A stretch of DNA of 64,000 nucleotides, from assembly GCA_913061095.1 (NCBI GenBank), contig CAJXVM010000017.1:47705-111704 (forward strand), written 5' to 3'. The notes beneath the pieces were generated by a model, which saw nothing but the letters and a program-made list of their open reading frames with translations, had not been told where the DNA came from and made no database searches. A program made the translations under genes and the position numbers. Positions 1 to 10,151 of the stretch are shown here, piece after piece. Every line of letters starts with the position of its first letter. The first letter of the stretch is position 1. Source of the stretch: an uncultured Ignavibacteria bacterium (GTDB lineage: Bacteria; Bacteroidota; Ignavibacteria; SZUA-365).

Positions 1-944
1 TGTGACAGACCGTTCGCGGTCAGCCGCACTGTGTACAATCCGCCGGGCAGGTCTCCCGCACGGAAATGCGCTACCTGCCGACCGGCATCGGTGATCCCTT
101 CGCGAAGCACCGCCACTTCCCTGCCGAGAGCGTCATACACCGCGAGGCGGACGTGTGTGCGCTCCCCGATCATGTAGCCGATGGAGGTAGAGGGATTGAA
201 CGGGTTGGGATAATTCTGCTCGAGCGCGAATTCCGCCGCGATGGGGACCTCGCTGACATCGGTGGGATAGATCACCGGGAGATCGGGATTATACCCGACA
301 ACCGCGCGAATGAACAGTCCGGCCTGGGCGCCGCCGACCGCCAACGGATTTTTGGCGTACTCGGCGTCAGGCGTGACGGAATAGCGCCGGTAACGCTCGT
401 ATTCCTGTACTCCCGGCCTGATGAGCATGCTCAGGCCATGCCAGAGTCCGCCGCCGAGGGCGAATTTCTGGGAAGACTGCAGCGTCACGCCGACAATGAA
501 ATCACGTTTCGGGGAAAAAATCACCGGGGGATTCAGCTTCACCGCGAGCACATCACGCGCGCCAGCTTCGAGCGGATGATCAAAACGGATATTCGGGCTC
601 GGGAAACCGGCGTCCCCGAGATCCACCCGGTAGGTGTTTTCCAGACTGACCAGGTGCGGCGGCACCTCACCGTTCTCGTACACATAGACGATGAGCGTGT
701 CATCCCCGGTGAGTGCCTGGAACTTCACGACGCTGAATCCCACAAGAACCGTGTGCAGTGTGCATTTTTCCGCCGGCGTGAACCGCGCGTTGAAAACGAC
801 ATCCACTTCCCCGGGGAAACGCGTGACGGCGAGCAGGTCTCCGTTGCGAACGTCGCCGATACCGTCGTACTGCAGTGTGTCCGTCTGCGCCTGCAGTCCG
901 TTCCATAGCACACAAAGCATGAAAATGGTGGCAAGATACTTCAT
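1..944 (-). CDS. Secreted protein with type IX sorting domain (3' end cut by window edge)
   Basis: The reading frame starts at ATG 944 and stays open to the left edge, so the last residues and the stop are missing. It has a Sec signal peptide (hydrophobic stretch ATIFMLCVLWNG, then QAQ). About 200 residues follow that I do not recognise; they look beta-rich (for example DDTLIVYVYENGEV). After these comes a C-terminal sorting domain with EQNYPNPFNPSTSIGY, a YDALGREV turn and GGLYTVRLTANG. Such domains are known to direct cargo through the type IX system to the cell surface. No catalytic motif is visible, so the role of the mature protein is unknown. GGAG lies just upstream of the start. It lies downstream of pyrG on the same strand, with a 58 bp gap and no clear terminator between them. 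Confidence 0.85.
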   Translation of the reverse strand, partial: MKYLATIFMLCVLWNGLQAQTDTLQYDGIGDVRNGDLLAVTRFPGEVDVVFNARFTPAEKCTLHTVLVGFSVVKFQALTGDDTLIVYVYENGEVPPHLVSLENTYRVDLGDAGFPSPNIRFDHPLEAGARDVLAVKLNPPVIFSPKRDFIVGVTLQSSQKFALGGGLWHGLSMLIRPGVQEYERYRRYSVTPDAEYAKNPLAVGGAQAGLFIRAVVGYNPDLPVIYPTDVSEVPIAAEFALEQNYPNPFNPSTSIGYMIGERTHVRLAVYDALGREVAVLREGITDAGRQVAHFRAGDLPGGLYTVRLTANGLS

Positions 945-1002
945 GGACGCTCCTGCGAATCTGATAAGCGCATCTGTAAAATAAGATATTCCGGCGTCAC
1001 GT

Positions 1003-2643
<1,641 letters not shown>

Positions 2644-2680
2644 TTAGCAGGTGAGCACGTGACACGAATAGACGCTGCCG

Positions 2681-3613
2681 TCAGGCAAAAACAACGAAAT
2701 CAAGGTAGAGAAATACGGCCGGTGAAACAAAAATGAAGCTGTCGAAACGGTCGAGCACTCCGCCGTGACCGGGCAGAAGACCCGAAGAGTCTTTCACACC
2801 CGCATCCCGTTTCAAGAGGGATTCCACCAGGTCGCCGAGCTGTCCGATCACCCCGACGATGCCACCGATGACCAGCGCCTCGGCGAGCGTGAGATAATCG
2901 ACCACCAGCCAGCGTGCGAGGGCCATCGTTCCCAGAGCGGCGACGAGACCCCAGATGGCGCCCTCCCAGGTTTTGTTGGGACTCACGCGCGGGAATAGCC
3001 TGTGCCGTCCCATGGCGCGCCCGCCGAAATACGCGGCCGTATCACACATCCAGATCGAGGCGAGCAGGGCGATCACCGTGAACCCGCCCCAGGCATCGAG
3101 CTGGGCCGCCTGCGCGGGCGAAAGATCCGCCGTGCCGAACACGGGTCCGACATGGAATTCACGCACGGTGAAGATTTCCCTGATTCCCACGGCCGTCCCG
3201 AGAAAGAGTCCGATATACAGCGCTCCGAGCACGGTCACGGCGATGTTGAACAGCGGAGACGGCCGGTTGCGGAACAGCTCGATCAGAAAGACCGCGGGAA
3301 GAACGAGCAGCAGAATCCAGATGAAGGCCTGCCATTGCAGCGGCCAGTGCAGGCCGCCACCGAACAGTGCGGGGATGTCACGACTCAGCCGTTCATGAAG
3401 AAACACCAGGAGCAGCAGGAGTCCCGCCGCTGCCATCATGCCGGTCTGGGGATGAACGTCCTTCGCACGAGCGAGTCCGGCGAACTCACCTGCGGCGACG
3501 ACAAGCACCACGGCGATGAACAGCGCCCAGGCGTAGCCGCCGAACCATGCCAGGGCAAGGACGCCGGGAATGGCGACGACGGCGACGAGCACCCGTGTAC
3601 CGGTGTTACTCAC
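2681..3613 (-). CDS. cdsA: Phosphatidate cytidylyltransferase (CDP-diacylglycerol synthase)
   Basis: Transfers CMP from CTP to phosphatidic acid, giving CDP-diacylglycerol for all membrane phospholipids. It is an integral inner-membrane protein with many hydrophobic segments from residue 5 onward (VLVAVVAIPGVLALAWFGG and others). The CdsA signature is near the C-terminus: SLLKRDAGVKDSSGLLPGHG followed by GVLDRFDS. The 310-residue length suits the family. The start is GTG 3613, whose GTGA overlaps the TGA of the upstream zinc-ribbon gene by 4 nt, which implies translational coupling. Confidence 0.97.
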   Translation of the reverse strand: MSNTGTRVLVAVVAIPGVLALAWFGGYAWALFIAVVLVVAAGEFAGLARAKDVHPQTGMMAAAGLLLLLVFLHERLSRDIPALFGGGLHWPLQWQAFIWILLLVLPAVFLIELFRNRPSPLFNIAVTVLGALYIGLFLGTAVGIREIFTVREFHVGPVFGTADLSPAQAAQLDAWGGFTVIALLASIWMCDTAAYFGGRAMGRHRLFPRVSPNKTWEGAIWGLVAALGTMALARWLVVDYLTLAEALVIGGIVGVIGQLGDLVESLLKRDAGVKDSSGLLPGHGGVLDRFDSFIFVSPAVFLYLDFVVFA

Positions 3614-4188
3614 GCATCGTCCCTGTCGCCGGATTCACTGTCTGAGAGCCCCTCTTCGCTCATCAGGGCGGTAATGACATCGCGCGCCTCTTCGAGCTGG
3701 GAGCGCGGAACCATGATGTTGACCATGGCCAGAGATCCCATGTTGGTAAAGTAGACATGATCGTGCTGATTGAATACCACCGCGTTGATGCCGGCGCCTT
3801 CGAGATTGGCCTTGATCATGTCGGCCTCGTAATCCGTCGAAGTGGTGTACGCCACCACAAAGCCCTGATGCAGGTTCAGATGCTCGTCGTTTTCACAGAA
3901 AATCCGTCCGTTGTGCCGCGTTGAGCACTGCTCACAGACGGGTTTGCCGCAGATGACACAGCCGCCGATCGCGGAACGATCGGGGTGATTTTCGCATTCG
4001 GGCCGCTCATCGGCCGGAATCTCGGGCTGAAGAACGCCGCAGTTGTCGCAGAACGTATCATCTTCGCGCACGTACTCCTTGCAGTTCGGACAGAACTGCG
4101 GAGTGCCCTCGCGCAGCGGGATTCTGCAGTCCGCGCATTCCTTGATCCCAGGCTGATATTCGACATGGCAATTCGGACAGTATGGCAT
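3610..4188 (-). CDS. Multi-zinc-ribbon protein with C-terminal DUF2007 domain
   Basis: 192 residues. The N-terminal half holds several CxxC knuckles: CPNC, CADC, CPNC, CDNC, then a B-box-like block with CENH, CVICGKPVCEQC and CEND. The C-terminal part (VAYTTSTDYEADMIKANLEG through EEARDVITAL) matches the DUF2007 putative signal-transducing fold. Its biochemical role is not known. I chose ATG 4188 because GAGGAGG lies at the right distance upstream; the longer reading from 4212 has no ribosome site. It sits between a CPBP protease and cdsA and overlaps cdsA by 4 nt, so it is probably co-expressed with membrane-lipid functions. No membrane segment is visible, so a cytoplasmic adaptor is the best guess. 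Confidence 0.85.
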   Translation of the reverse strand: MPYCPNCHVEYQPGIKECADCRIPLREGTPQFCPNCKEYVREDDTFCDNCGVLQPEIPADERPECENHPDRSAIGGCVICGKPVCEQCSTRHNGRIFCENDEHLNLHQGFVVAYTTSTDYEADMIKANLEGAGINAVVFNQHDHVYFTNMGSLAMVNIMVPRSQLEEARDVITALMSEEGLSDSESGDRDDA

Positions 4189-4201
4189 AAAACCTCCTCG
4201 G

Positions 4202-5188
4202 TTAGAGAGCATTCAATGTTTCAGTTTCGCGGTCTGCGGTCAGCACCCAGAACAGAGCCACACTTGCAGCAAATACGAGCAGACCGATGCCGCCGCTGAT
4301 CAGCAGCACACCTGCGGATGGCGTCGCACCGGCGCTTTCCGCCGGCAGCAGCGTGTCGCTCTGAAAGACGTACAGCGCCACCACGGCCAGGGTGTTGTTT
4401 GTAATGTGCGCCACAACGGCGTAACCGATGGACCCGCTTCGCCAGGTAATGACGGCAAAGAACACGCCCAGCATCGTCAACGGCACGAAGGTCACCGGAT
4501 TGAGATGAAAAAGCGAAAAAATCACGCCGTTGAGTAGCAGGGCCCAACGCACACGCATGCCGCGCTCAAAGGAATACTGCACGGTGCCCCGGAAGAGCAC
4601 CTCCTCGCAGAATCCCGGTGTCAGGGCCACGACGACCCACACGAACAGCGCCTCCGTGGGAGAACGCATCGCGAGCAGCTTCCCGTAGAGTTCCTCGAGC
4701 AGTTGCTCGAATTCGTCGAGCAGCGGCAGGAGGGAATCCGGCAGAAGATAGTTCCGCAGCACATGCTGCTGAACCTCCACGTACGCCTGCACGACGTACT
4801 GCATGGCGATCACGGCCACGATGACACTGAGCAGCGGCAGCAGGCGCGGCATCTTCAGCCGCAGGACATCACGCACCTTCCACCGCTGCAGGCCAAGCAG
4901 CAGCAAAGCGGGCAGGACCAGGAATAGCAGCTGCGATATCACGGTCACCACACGCATGCCCTGGATATCTCCCTCCGCACCGAGACCGAAGAGCAGGAAG
5001 CTGATCAGTCCGCCCAGAATCTGGTAGGCAAAGAACGCCACGGCGAGCACCAGGAAGCCGAACACGACCGGTCCGATTAACGGAGGTGTTTCAATCGCTG
5101 CGAACGAGGGCGGCCCGATGCCACCGGAGGGCGGGGCGGTCTCCTGACCACCGTCCCTCGACTCCATGTTGTCGCGGGGATCATCCAT
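4202..5188 (-). CDS. CPBP-family intramembrane metalloprotease
   Basis: A multi-pass membrane protein of 328 residues with the conserved motifs of the CPBP (CAAX protease/bacteriocin-processing, Abi) family: CEEVLFRG (the EExxxR motif), SLFHLNP and AHITNNT. Members of the family are intramembrane proteases related to Rce1; the substrate here is unknown. The N-terminal 50 residues are acidic and proline-rich before the first membrane segment (VVFGFLVLAVAFFAYQI). ATG 5188 is preferred: it lies in the sequence ATGGATGA that overlaps the upstream stop, with GGAG about 8 nt before it. It is the second gene of the operon running to pyrG. Confidence 0.92.
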   Translation of the reverse strand: MDDPRDNMESRDGGQETAPPSGGIGPPSFAAIETPPLIGPVVFGFLVLAVAFFAYQILGGLISFLLFGLGAEGDIQGMRVVTVISQLLFLVLPALLLLGLQRWKVRDVLRLKMPRLLPLLSVIVAVIAMQYVVQAYVEVQQHVLRNYLLPDSLLPLLDEFEQLLEELYGKLLAMRSPTEALFVWVVVALTPGFCEEVLFRGTVQYSFERGMRVRWALLLNGVIFSLFHLNPVTFVPLTMLGVFFAVITWRSGSIGYAVVAHITNNTLAVVALYVFQSDTLLPAESAGATPSAGVLLISGGIGLLVFAASVALFWVLTADRETETLNAL

Positions 5189-6140
5189 CAGGATTCTCCA
5201 CGAGCTGGCGATGAACCATGGCAGCAAGCAGGGGCAGCATGAGTTCATGATGCCCGGTGAAGACGTATCCCCGGCCCGAGCCGAGCGTGGGACGCGTCAC
5301 CACGTTCATGTTCGGCCGGTAATGCTGTATCATATCGAAATTCGCGGCGGCAAAACCGCTGGCGGGATATCCAAGATTGCGCACCACCGTCAGGGCTTTG
5401 AGAAAGACCTCCGGCAGGATGACAGCGGATCCCATGTTGCAGACAACCGATTGCGCATCAAGACCGCTGACGGAATGCGCCAGAACGCGGAAATCACGGA
5501 AACTCATTTCCCCCGTCACTCCCCCGTCCATCGTCGGTTGCTGATGAACGATGTCAGTGCCGATCGCGGCATGGATGCTGACCGGCACGTTCAGTCGAAC
5601 GCCGGCGGCAAGGATGCTGTAAGCGAGATGGGGTGCTCCGGCGGCAGTCAGCGCACGGCCGATGGCTTCGCCGAAACCACAGCTGTCTATCTTCATGGAG
5701 GATTTGAGACTGCCGTTGATGAATTCACCGGTCTCCCGCCACATGCCGAACGAGCCGTCCTGCAGGTTGGTCGCGACATCCTCTGACGTCACCCCGAACA
5801 GGGCGGATTCGGAATCGTGAATAGCCCCCGCGCTGTTCATGGCAACATGCGTCAGGATGCCGCGCTCCATCAGATCGATGACCACGGGTGCGAGCCCGAC
5901 CTTGATGACATGCGCGCCCATCATGAATATGCACGGGCGCTCCGCGCGCCGCGCCGCGGCGACCGCCGCCGAGAACTCACGCAGCTCCCGCGCCTTGAGA
6001 ATGTCAGGGAGTGTATCGAGGAAATCCGCGAAACTGCCGCTCCCGTCAAACGGACGCGCACAGGCGTCCAGCGTCACCTTGTTCTGGCGCTGCTGAACGG
6101 ACTGCGTCCTGATTGAGGAAAAATCGAGCTGTGAAAACAT
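5181..6140 (-). CDS. Deoxyhypusine-synthase-like protein of unknown reaction
   Basis: 319 residues from ATG 6140, which has GGAGAG 7 nt upstream; the longer reading from 6188 has none. The central region (CIFMMGAHVIKVGLAPVV, then AMNSAGAIHDSE) has the same layout as deoxyhypusine synthase, where a GLxxxI helix is followed by an AG-I-xxD segment for NAD binding. The region where true deoxyhypusine synthase has its catalytic WGK lysine reads CNMGSAVILPE, with no lysine at the expected place. It is therefore likely a family member with another reaction rather than an eIF5A-modifying enzyme. Similar stand-alone proteins occur in bacteria with no eIF5A. It starts the five-gene operon. The family call rests on my reading of motif spacing. 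Confidence 0.6.
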   Translation of the reverse strand: MFSQLDFSSIRTQSVQQRQNKVTLDACARPFDGSGSFADFLDTLPDILKARELREFSAAVAAARRAERPCIFMMGAHVIKVGLAPVVIDLMERGILTHVAMNSAGAIHDSESALFGVTSEDVATNLQDGSFGMWRETGEFINGSLKSSMKIDSCGFGEAIGRALTAAGAPHLAYSILAAGVRLNVPVSIHAAIGTDIVHQQPTMDGGVTGEMSFRDFRVLAHSVSGLDAQSVVCNMGSAVILPEVFLKALTVVRNLGYPASGFAAANFDMIQHYRPNMNVVTRPTLGSGRGYVFTGHHELMLPLLAAMVHRQLVENPDG

Positions 6141-6196
6141 GGCAGACTCTCCGGATAAACACGGTATCTTTCCGCTGTGCGAAAGCATAAAGTACG

Positions 6197-6232
6197 AAAA
6201 AGTCCTTCCCCGTGCATGGATTTGGGGAAGGA
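6197..6232 (-). terminator. Rho-independent terminator after the asparagine-synthase-like gene
   Basis: A perfect 9-bp stem (6203-6211 with 6224-6232, TCCTTCCCC/GGGGAAGGA) with a 12-nt loop, followed on the minus strand by CTTTTT. It separates the operon at 6328-10754 from the one at 1003-6140. Confidence 0.85.
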
Positions 6233-6327
6233 GCGCATCGCGTACGTGAAGACCGGAACCGCCAGACAGGACGGATGGGTGAAGTGTCCCGAAAGATCGG
6301 ATCAGAGGGGACGATCAAGGGAAACAA

Positions 6328-8109
6328 TCACGAAAATCGGCGCAGCAGACTGCGGGGATGCGAGAGCACGAGCAGCCAGCCGGCGGCGGCAGTATCCGAG
6401 AGACCGCCGAGCCGCAGCCGGGCGAGAAAGGCGTCTGTCGCTTCGGGAGACAGCGGTGCAGGAGGCGGCTGCGCATGGCGAAACAGCGCATGCAGCGGAC
6501 CAGCGAACCACTCGGCATGCAGGGCGCTCGAGCGCCGAAGGCTCAGCCGTCCGTGCACCCTGCCAGGCAGGTGCGGCAGCACTCTGCGCTCCCAGAAGGC
6601 AGGCAGCAGCGCCAGTGGACGCCATTTCACCGGGATGGTCCGCACATCGGCATAGGAGCGCGGATACCGCAGCAGACGAGGAGCAAAGCGCTGGAGCACT
6701 TCTCGCTGCAGCCATTCTGCACTGCGCTGTGCCTCGGGCATGCGAAGCAGGATATCGAGATAGTCGAGATCGTAATACGGGGTGAGAAAACGCACGTGGT
6801 GGTTCTGCACGGCGGCGGCATCGGTCGCGTGATGAGGCAGCAGCTGCTGCAGGTACAGGGTGTCCGCCGCGGCACCCGGCGCGTGGAAATCCGCCGGATC
6901 GGGAAGCAGGTGCGAAAAACGCTCCTTCGCCGTCGCTTCGATGCTCCGCCGTTCATCCTCGGGCAGCAGCGCGAGCAGTCCCTCACGGCGGAGCTGCGCC
7001 CAGAGACTGTCGACAAGCTGATCGCGGTCACGCGCGCCGCCCGCCGCCCGACGCAGCGCGAAGCCGCGTTCCATGTACGTATTCACGCCGTCGATAATGG
7101 ACGGCGTGTACTCGGCATGCACCCGGTAGAGATACGGCAGATGCAGGAGGTCACCGCAACACTGGCTGTTGCCCGCTTCGACGAGCCGGCGCAGATCTTC
7201 CTCGGCTCCGGCCAGAAACGCATCGCCGATACGCGCGATGCGATGCGGCAGCCCGTGATCCGCCGAGATGCACTGCGCAATCTGCAGGTCGTAGCCGTCC
7301 GCCGCGGCATGCGTCACCGCGGTGGCGGGTGTGCGGTCATGCAGAAGCACGGCCCAGATGACACGTGAATCGATACCCCCGGTGAGCGCCGCATGCGGCT
7401 GGTCGCCCACCAGCTTCACCGTTCTGCGCACGGACTCGGCGAAAGCATCCGCCGCGTGTTCGACGGAACCATGCACGTCGAAGCGAGGCGCCCAGTACCG
7501 TGTACTTTCCTCCGCCCCTGTCTGCGCGGTCCGGCGCAGCAGCGTCGCGCCGGACATCTTGCGCACGCCCTCGATGAGCGTGTCGTCGCCGAACAGCGTC
7601 TGTGCGGCCAGCAGTTCGGCAAGCGCTCCGCGGTTCAGCCGCGCTTCGGACGGAATGAGTGTCAGCAGAATCTCCATCGAGGAGGAGGCGACGAACACAT
7701 CGCTGTCGGACCAGACATAGAGGGGAATCGAAGCGAACGGGTCAGAGGCGAGAGTGAGTGTGCCCTCCCGCCAAGACGCCGCGGAGAACATGCCGTTGCA
7801 GTGCGTTCGGCAGTCAAGATCCCGTTCCCCGAGACGTGCGGGATTGCCGGTCAGTACTGATGGTACATAGGTCCAGCCCTCGAACACCCCGAGCCTGTCT
7901 CCGGTATCGCTGCGCTCAAGCGTGAGCCAGGGATGTGCGTCCTGGCCGCCGTGCGATCCGATGACCGCTCCGAGCATGCAGCGCGCGTCGTGCGAGACGA
8001 CGAAATCCAGGCGCTCGTCGCTGGCGAGCAGAGACGCGATACGCCCCTGCAGAACATCCGTCTGCAGGGGCCGTGTTGCGCAAAGTGCGATAATTCCGTT
8101 CGCGAGCAT
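6328..8109 (-). CDS. Asparagine-synthase-like protein lacking the N-terminal cysteine
   Basis: 593 residues with the two-domain plan of class B asparagine synthetase. The N-terminal half resembles the Ntn glutaminase domain (NGMFSAASW, then SDPFASIPLY), but the protein starts MLANG instead of MCG, so the catalytic cysteine for glutamine hydrolysis is missing. The C-terminal half has the ATP-pyrophosphatase loop ALTGGIDSR and a later FLTPYYDLDYLD segment typical of the family. Such variants form amides or lactams or activate carboxylates in cell-surface or natural-product pathways; the substrate here cannot be read from sequence. It is the last gene of a run with a GT9 glycosyltransferase, and a terminator follows. 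No strong ribosome site precedes ATG 8109. Confidence 0.75.
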   Translation of the reverse strand: MLANGIIALCATRPLQTDVLQGRIASLLASDERLDFVVSHDARCMLGAVIGSHGGQDAHPWLTLERSDTGDRLGVFEGWTYVPSVLTGNPARLGERDLDCRTHCNGMFSAASWREGTLTLASDPFASIPLYVWSDSDVFVASSSMEILLTLIPSEARLNRGALAELLAAQTLFGDDTLIEGVRKMSGATLLRRTAQTGAEESTRYWAPRFDVHGSVEHAADAFAESVRRTVKLVGDQPHAALTGGIDSRVIWAVLLHDRTPATAVTHAAADGYDLQIAQCISADHGLPHRIARIGDAFLAGAEEDLRRLVEAGNSQCCGDLLHLPYLYRVHAEYTPSIIDGVNTYMERGFALRRAAGGARDRDQLVDSLWAQLRREGLLALLPEDERRSIEATAKERFSHLLPDPADFHAPGAAADTLYLQQLLPHHATDAAAVQNHHVRFLTPYYDLDYLDILLRMPEAQRSAEWLQREVLQRFAPRLLRYPRSYADVRTIPVKWRPLALLPAFWERRVLPHLPGRVHGRLSLRRSSALHAEWFAGPLHALFRHAQPPPAPLSPEATDAFLARLRLGGLSDTAAAGWLLVLSHPRSLLRRFS

Positions 8110-8130
8110 GGGAGACGGAGAATGTACGGA

Positions 8131-8943
8131 CTATTCAATGCGGGCGCGCACCGGACCGCGCAGGCCCTTGTATTCAATCAGTTCGGAGGTGATGGATCCA
8201 ATGGGAATTTCCGCGTCAACCTGAACGGGCATGCGGCGGTCATCGTCGGTGAGCCAGACCAGGATGCGCCCGGAGGCTTTGAACAGGCCTCCTTCCTCCA
8301 TGACCGGCTCCAGCACGATGGTGCGGAAGGTACCGGCCTCGACCTCAACCTCTTCTCTGCCGTGATAGACCACGGTGAGCGTATAGGTGCTGTCCTTGTA
8401 AAAATTCTGCAGTTCCACCTTCTCGCCTCTGCGCATCCCGCGATAATCGTAGGTGCGCATGAAATAGAACGCGGAGACCACATCGTGCGTGAATGCCGGG
8501 ACGGGATAGACTCCCTCGCTGGTATAGGCCTTTTCCTTTACGTGGTCGAAGCGCGCACTGAAATCGCGGCGATAGCCGCCCTCGCGGATCTGCTGGATGA
8601 ACTTCCATGGGAACAGTCCCTCGGCGTCGATATGGGATTCATAGCGGTCACGCACGCGATAGAAGGAATCGAAAAACGGCTTGGATTTCACGAGGAACTG
8701 CACGTGATAACATTTGCGACCCTTCTGCCAGGAATAGCGCGGGATGGCCATTTTCGCCTGCCCGGCCGTGATGAACCCGTAATTCACATCGAAAATCAGT
8801 TCCTCCCCGACGTCGAAGGCATTCTGATCAATGCTGCGGAAACGCGACGCGCGCTCCTCCGAGGACGTTTTCTGCGCCATGAGGGAAGGGAACACGAGGG
8901 TTATCTGAAAAACGACGAGACAGCTGTATATGAGCAGTTTCAT
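8131..8943 (-). CDS. DUF3108 family periplasmic protein
   Basis: 270 residues from ATG 8943 (GGAG 7 nt upstream). The signal peptide MKLLIYSCLVVFQITL ends near LMAQ. The mature part starts with FDVGEELIFDVNYGFITAG, the usual opening of DUF3108 proteins, then IPRYSWQKGRKCYHV and a beta-rich core that ends with LVWLTDDDRRMPVQVDAEI. DUF3108 proteins are secreted or outer-membrane-linked and of unknown function. A later ATG in the same frame is absent near the N-terminus; a longer reading from ATG 8967 adds eight residues. It sits between the GT9 and the asparagine-synthase-like gene. Confidence 0.85.
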   Translation of the reverse strand: MKLLIYSCLVVFQITLVFPSLMAQKTSSEERASRFRSIDQNAFDVGEELIFDVNYGFITAGQAKMAIPRYSWQKGRKCYHVQFLVKSKPFFDSFYRVRDRYESHIDAEGLFPWKFIQQIREGGYRRDFSARFDHVKEKAYTSEGVYPVPAFTHDVVSAFYFMRTYDYRGMRRGEKVELQNFYKDSTYTLTVVYHGREEVEVEAGTFRTIVLEPVMEEGGLFKASGRILVWLTDDDRRMPVQVDAEIPIGSITSELIEYKGLRGPVRARIE

Positions 8944-9013
8944 GATCAAACTCCGTTGTTTGCTCATTGTACCCGCTGCTCCTTGCTGCTGTTCCCGAAT
9001 TGTGATTGACATT

Positions 9014-9041
9014 ATTGTATACTCGCTATTTCCAGTGTCAG
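9014..9041 (-). promoter_or_regulatory. Candidate promoter for the DUF3108 gene
   Basis: On the minus strand, CTGACA and TACAAT are separated by 16 nt, each one base off the sigma-70 consensus. The -10 box lies about 71 nt before the ATG at 8943, in the 167-nt gap after the glycosyltransferase. Confidence 0.4.
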
Positions 9042-9110
9042 AGGCAAGGGAATTGGACGGTAACACCGGTTCATGCGGGACTGCACGTCCGGGCGGAGGA
9101 TGTGAGCAAA

Positions 9111-10136
9111 TCACAGCGGATCCAGCGCCATGAGTGCGGTGAATGCGGCCTGCGCGGAGATGCGGCGCATGTCGTCGTGACGACTGCAGCGTCCCCGCAG
9201 GCAGTCGCGGCACTGTGGTTCGGGATCGGGTGTGAGGACTGCGGCGCGCGGGCCGAGCGGCCCCCACCGGCGAGGATGGGTCACGCGCGCGAAAGGATAG
9301 AGACCGAGGACCGGAGTTCCGACGGCGGCAGCGATATGGAGTGGACCTGTGGAATTCGCCACGGTGAACTCTGCTCCGGCAAGAATGCCGGCGAGCAGCG
9401 CCAGGGATACCGGGTGCTCAAGCATATGGACCTGCGTACCGGCGTCGCGCCGCACGTTTTCCATCAGCGCGCGCTCCGCTGTCGTCCCCGTAAGCAGCAG
9501 CTGCAGACCGGGATGGGCGGTCACAAGTGCGGATGCAAGCTCCGCGAAACGTTCCGGAGGCCAGTCCTTCGCAGATCCTCCGCTTCCGGGATGCAGCACA
9601 CCATACGGGTGTTCATCACGGACACCGGCGGCGCGAATTGCAGCGCTCGCCTCTGCACTCAGCGTATCGGGAATGTCGAGTCGCGGCAGGAGGTCGTCGG
9701 GGACCGTGATATCGACACTGCGGAGGAGATTGAGATTGTAATCGCGTTCGTGCATGACCGATGGCTGCCGATGCTCATGCACGCGATGGGTGAAGAGAGG
9801 AGCATACCATCGGAAGGCCGTGCCGACGCGCACAGGGATGCGGGCCCGTCGTGCGGCCCGCGCCAGCCGGGGACGCGGAAAGGCGAACAGCGCCATGTCG
9901 AAATGCCGATCGCGGAGAGCGCGCACGTAACCCGCGCGCTCCCGCGAAAGATCACGCTCCGGGATGCTGATGACGTCATCGACGAACGGACAGAGTGTGG
10001 CAAGCTCATGCGTGTATTCCTGCACGCAGAACGTTACCTGCGCTTCCGGGTCATACCGCTTCAGCGCTTCGGCCATCGGCAGTGTCAGGATGACATCACC
10101 GATGCGGTCGGTACGGAATATGCAGTATCGCGCCAC
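9111..10136 (-). CDS. GT9-family glycosyltransferase (ADP-heptose:LPS heptosyltransferase-like)
   Basis: 341 residues with the GT9 layout: N-terminal RYCIFRTDRIGDVILTLPMA (the D13-type catalytic region of WaaC/WaaF), a central HPGSGGSAKDWPPERFAEL sugar-nucleotide loop and the C-terminal VANSTGPLHIAAAVGTPVLG. Family members add heptose to the LPS inner core from ADP-heptose on the inner leaflet. The exact acceptor is not predictable. The start is GTG 10136 with GGGAGG very close upstream; no in-frame ATG exists before residue 21. It follows the TPR gene by 15 nt, so the two are probably one transcript. Confidence 0.93.
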   Translation of the reverse strand: MARYCIFRTDRIGDVILTLPMAEALKRYDPEAQVTFCVQEYTHELATLCPFVDDVISIPERDLSRERAGYVRALRDRHFDMALFAFPRPRLARAARRARIPVRVGTAFRWYAPLFTHRVHEHRQPSVMHERDYNLNLLRSVDITVPDDLLPRLDIPDTLSAEASAAIRAAGVRDEHPYGVLHPGSGGSAKDWPPERFAELASALVTAHPGLQLLLTGTTAERALMENVRRDAGTQVHMLEHPVSLALLAGILAGAEFTVANSTGPLHIAAAVGTPVLGLYPFARVTHPRRWGPLGPRAAVLTPDPEPQCRDCLRGRCSRHDDMRRISAQAAFTALMALDPL

Positions 10137-10151
10137 GACCTCCCGCCGGGA

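Noticed and set aside
66..908. A 280-codon plus-strand open frame at the left edge
   Set aside because: It is opposite the T9SS cargo fragment, which has a signal peptide and sorting domain. No conserved feature is seen in the plus frame.
6328..8109. Standard asparagine synthetase AsnB
   Set aside because: The N-terminal Cys is missing, so the AsnB name would overstate the function.
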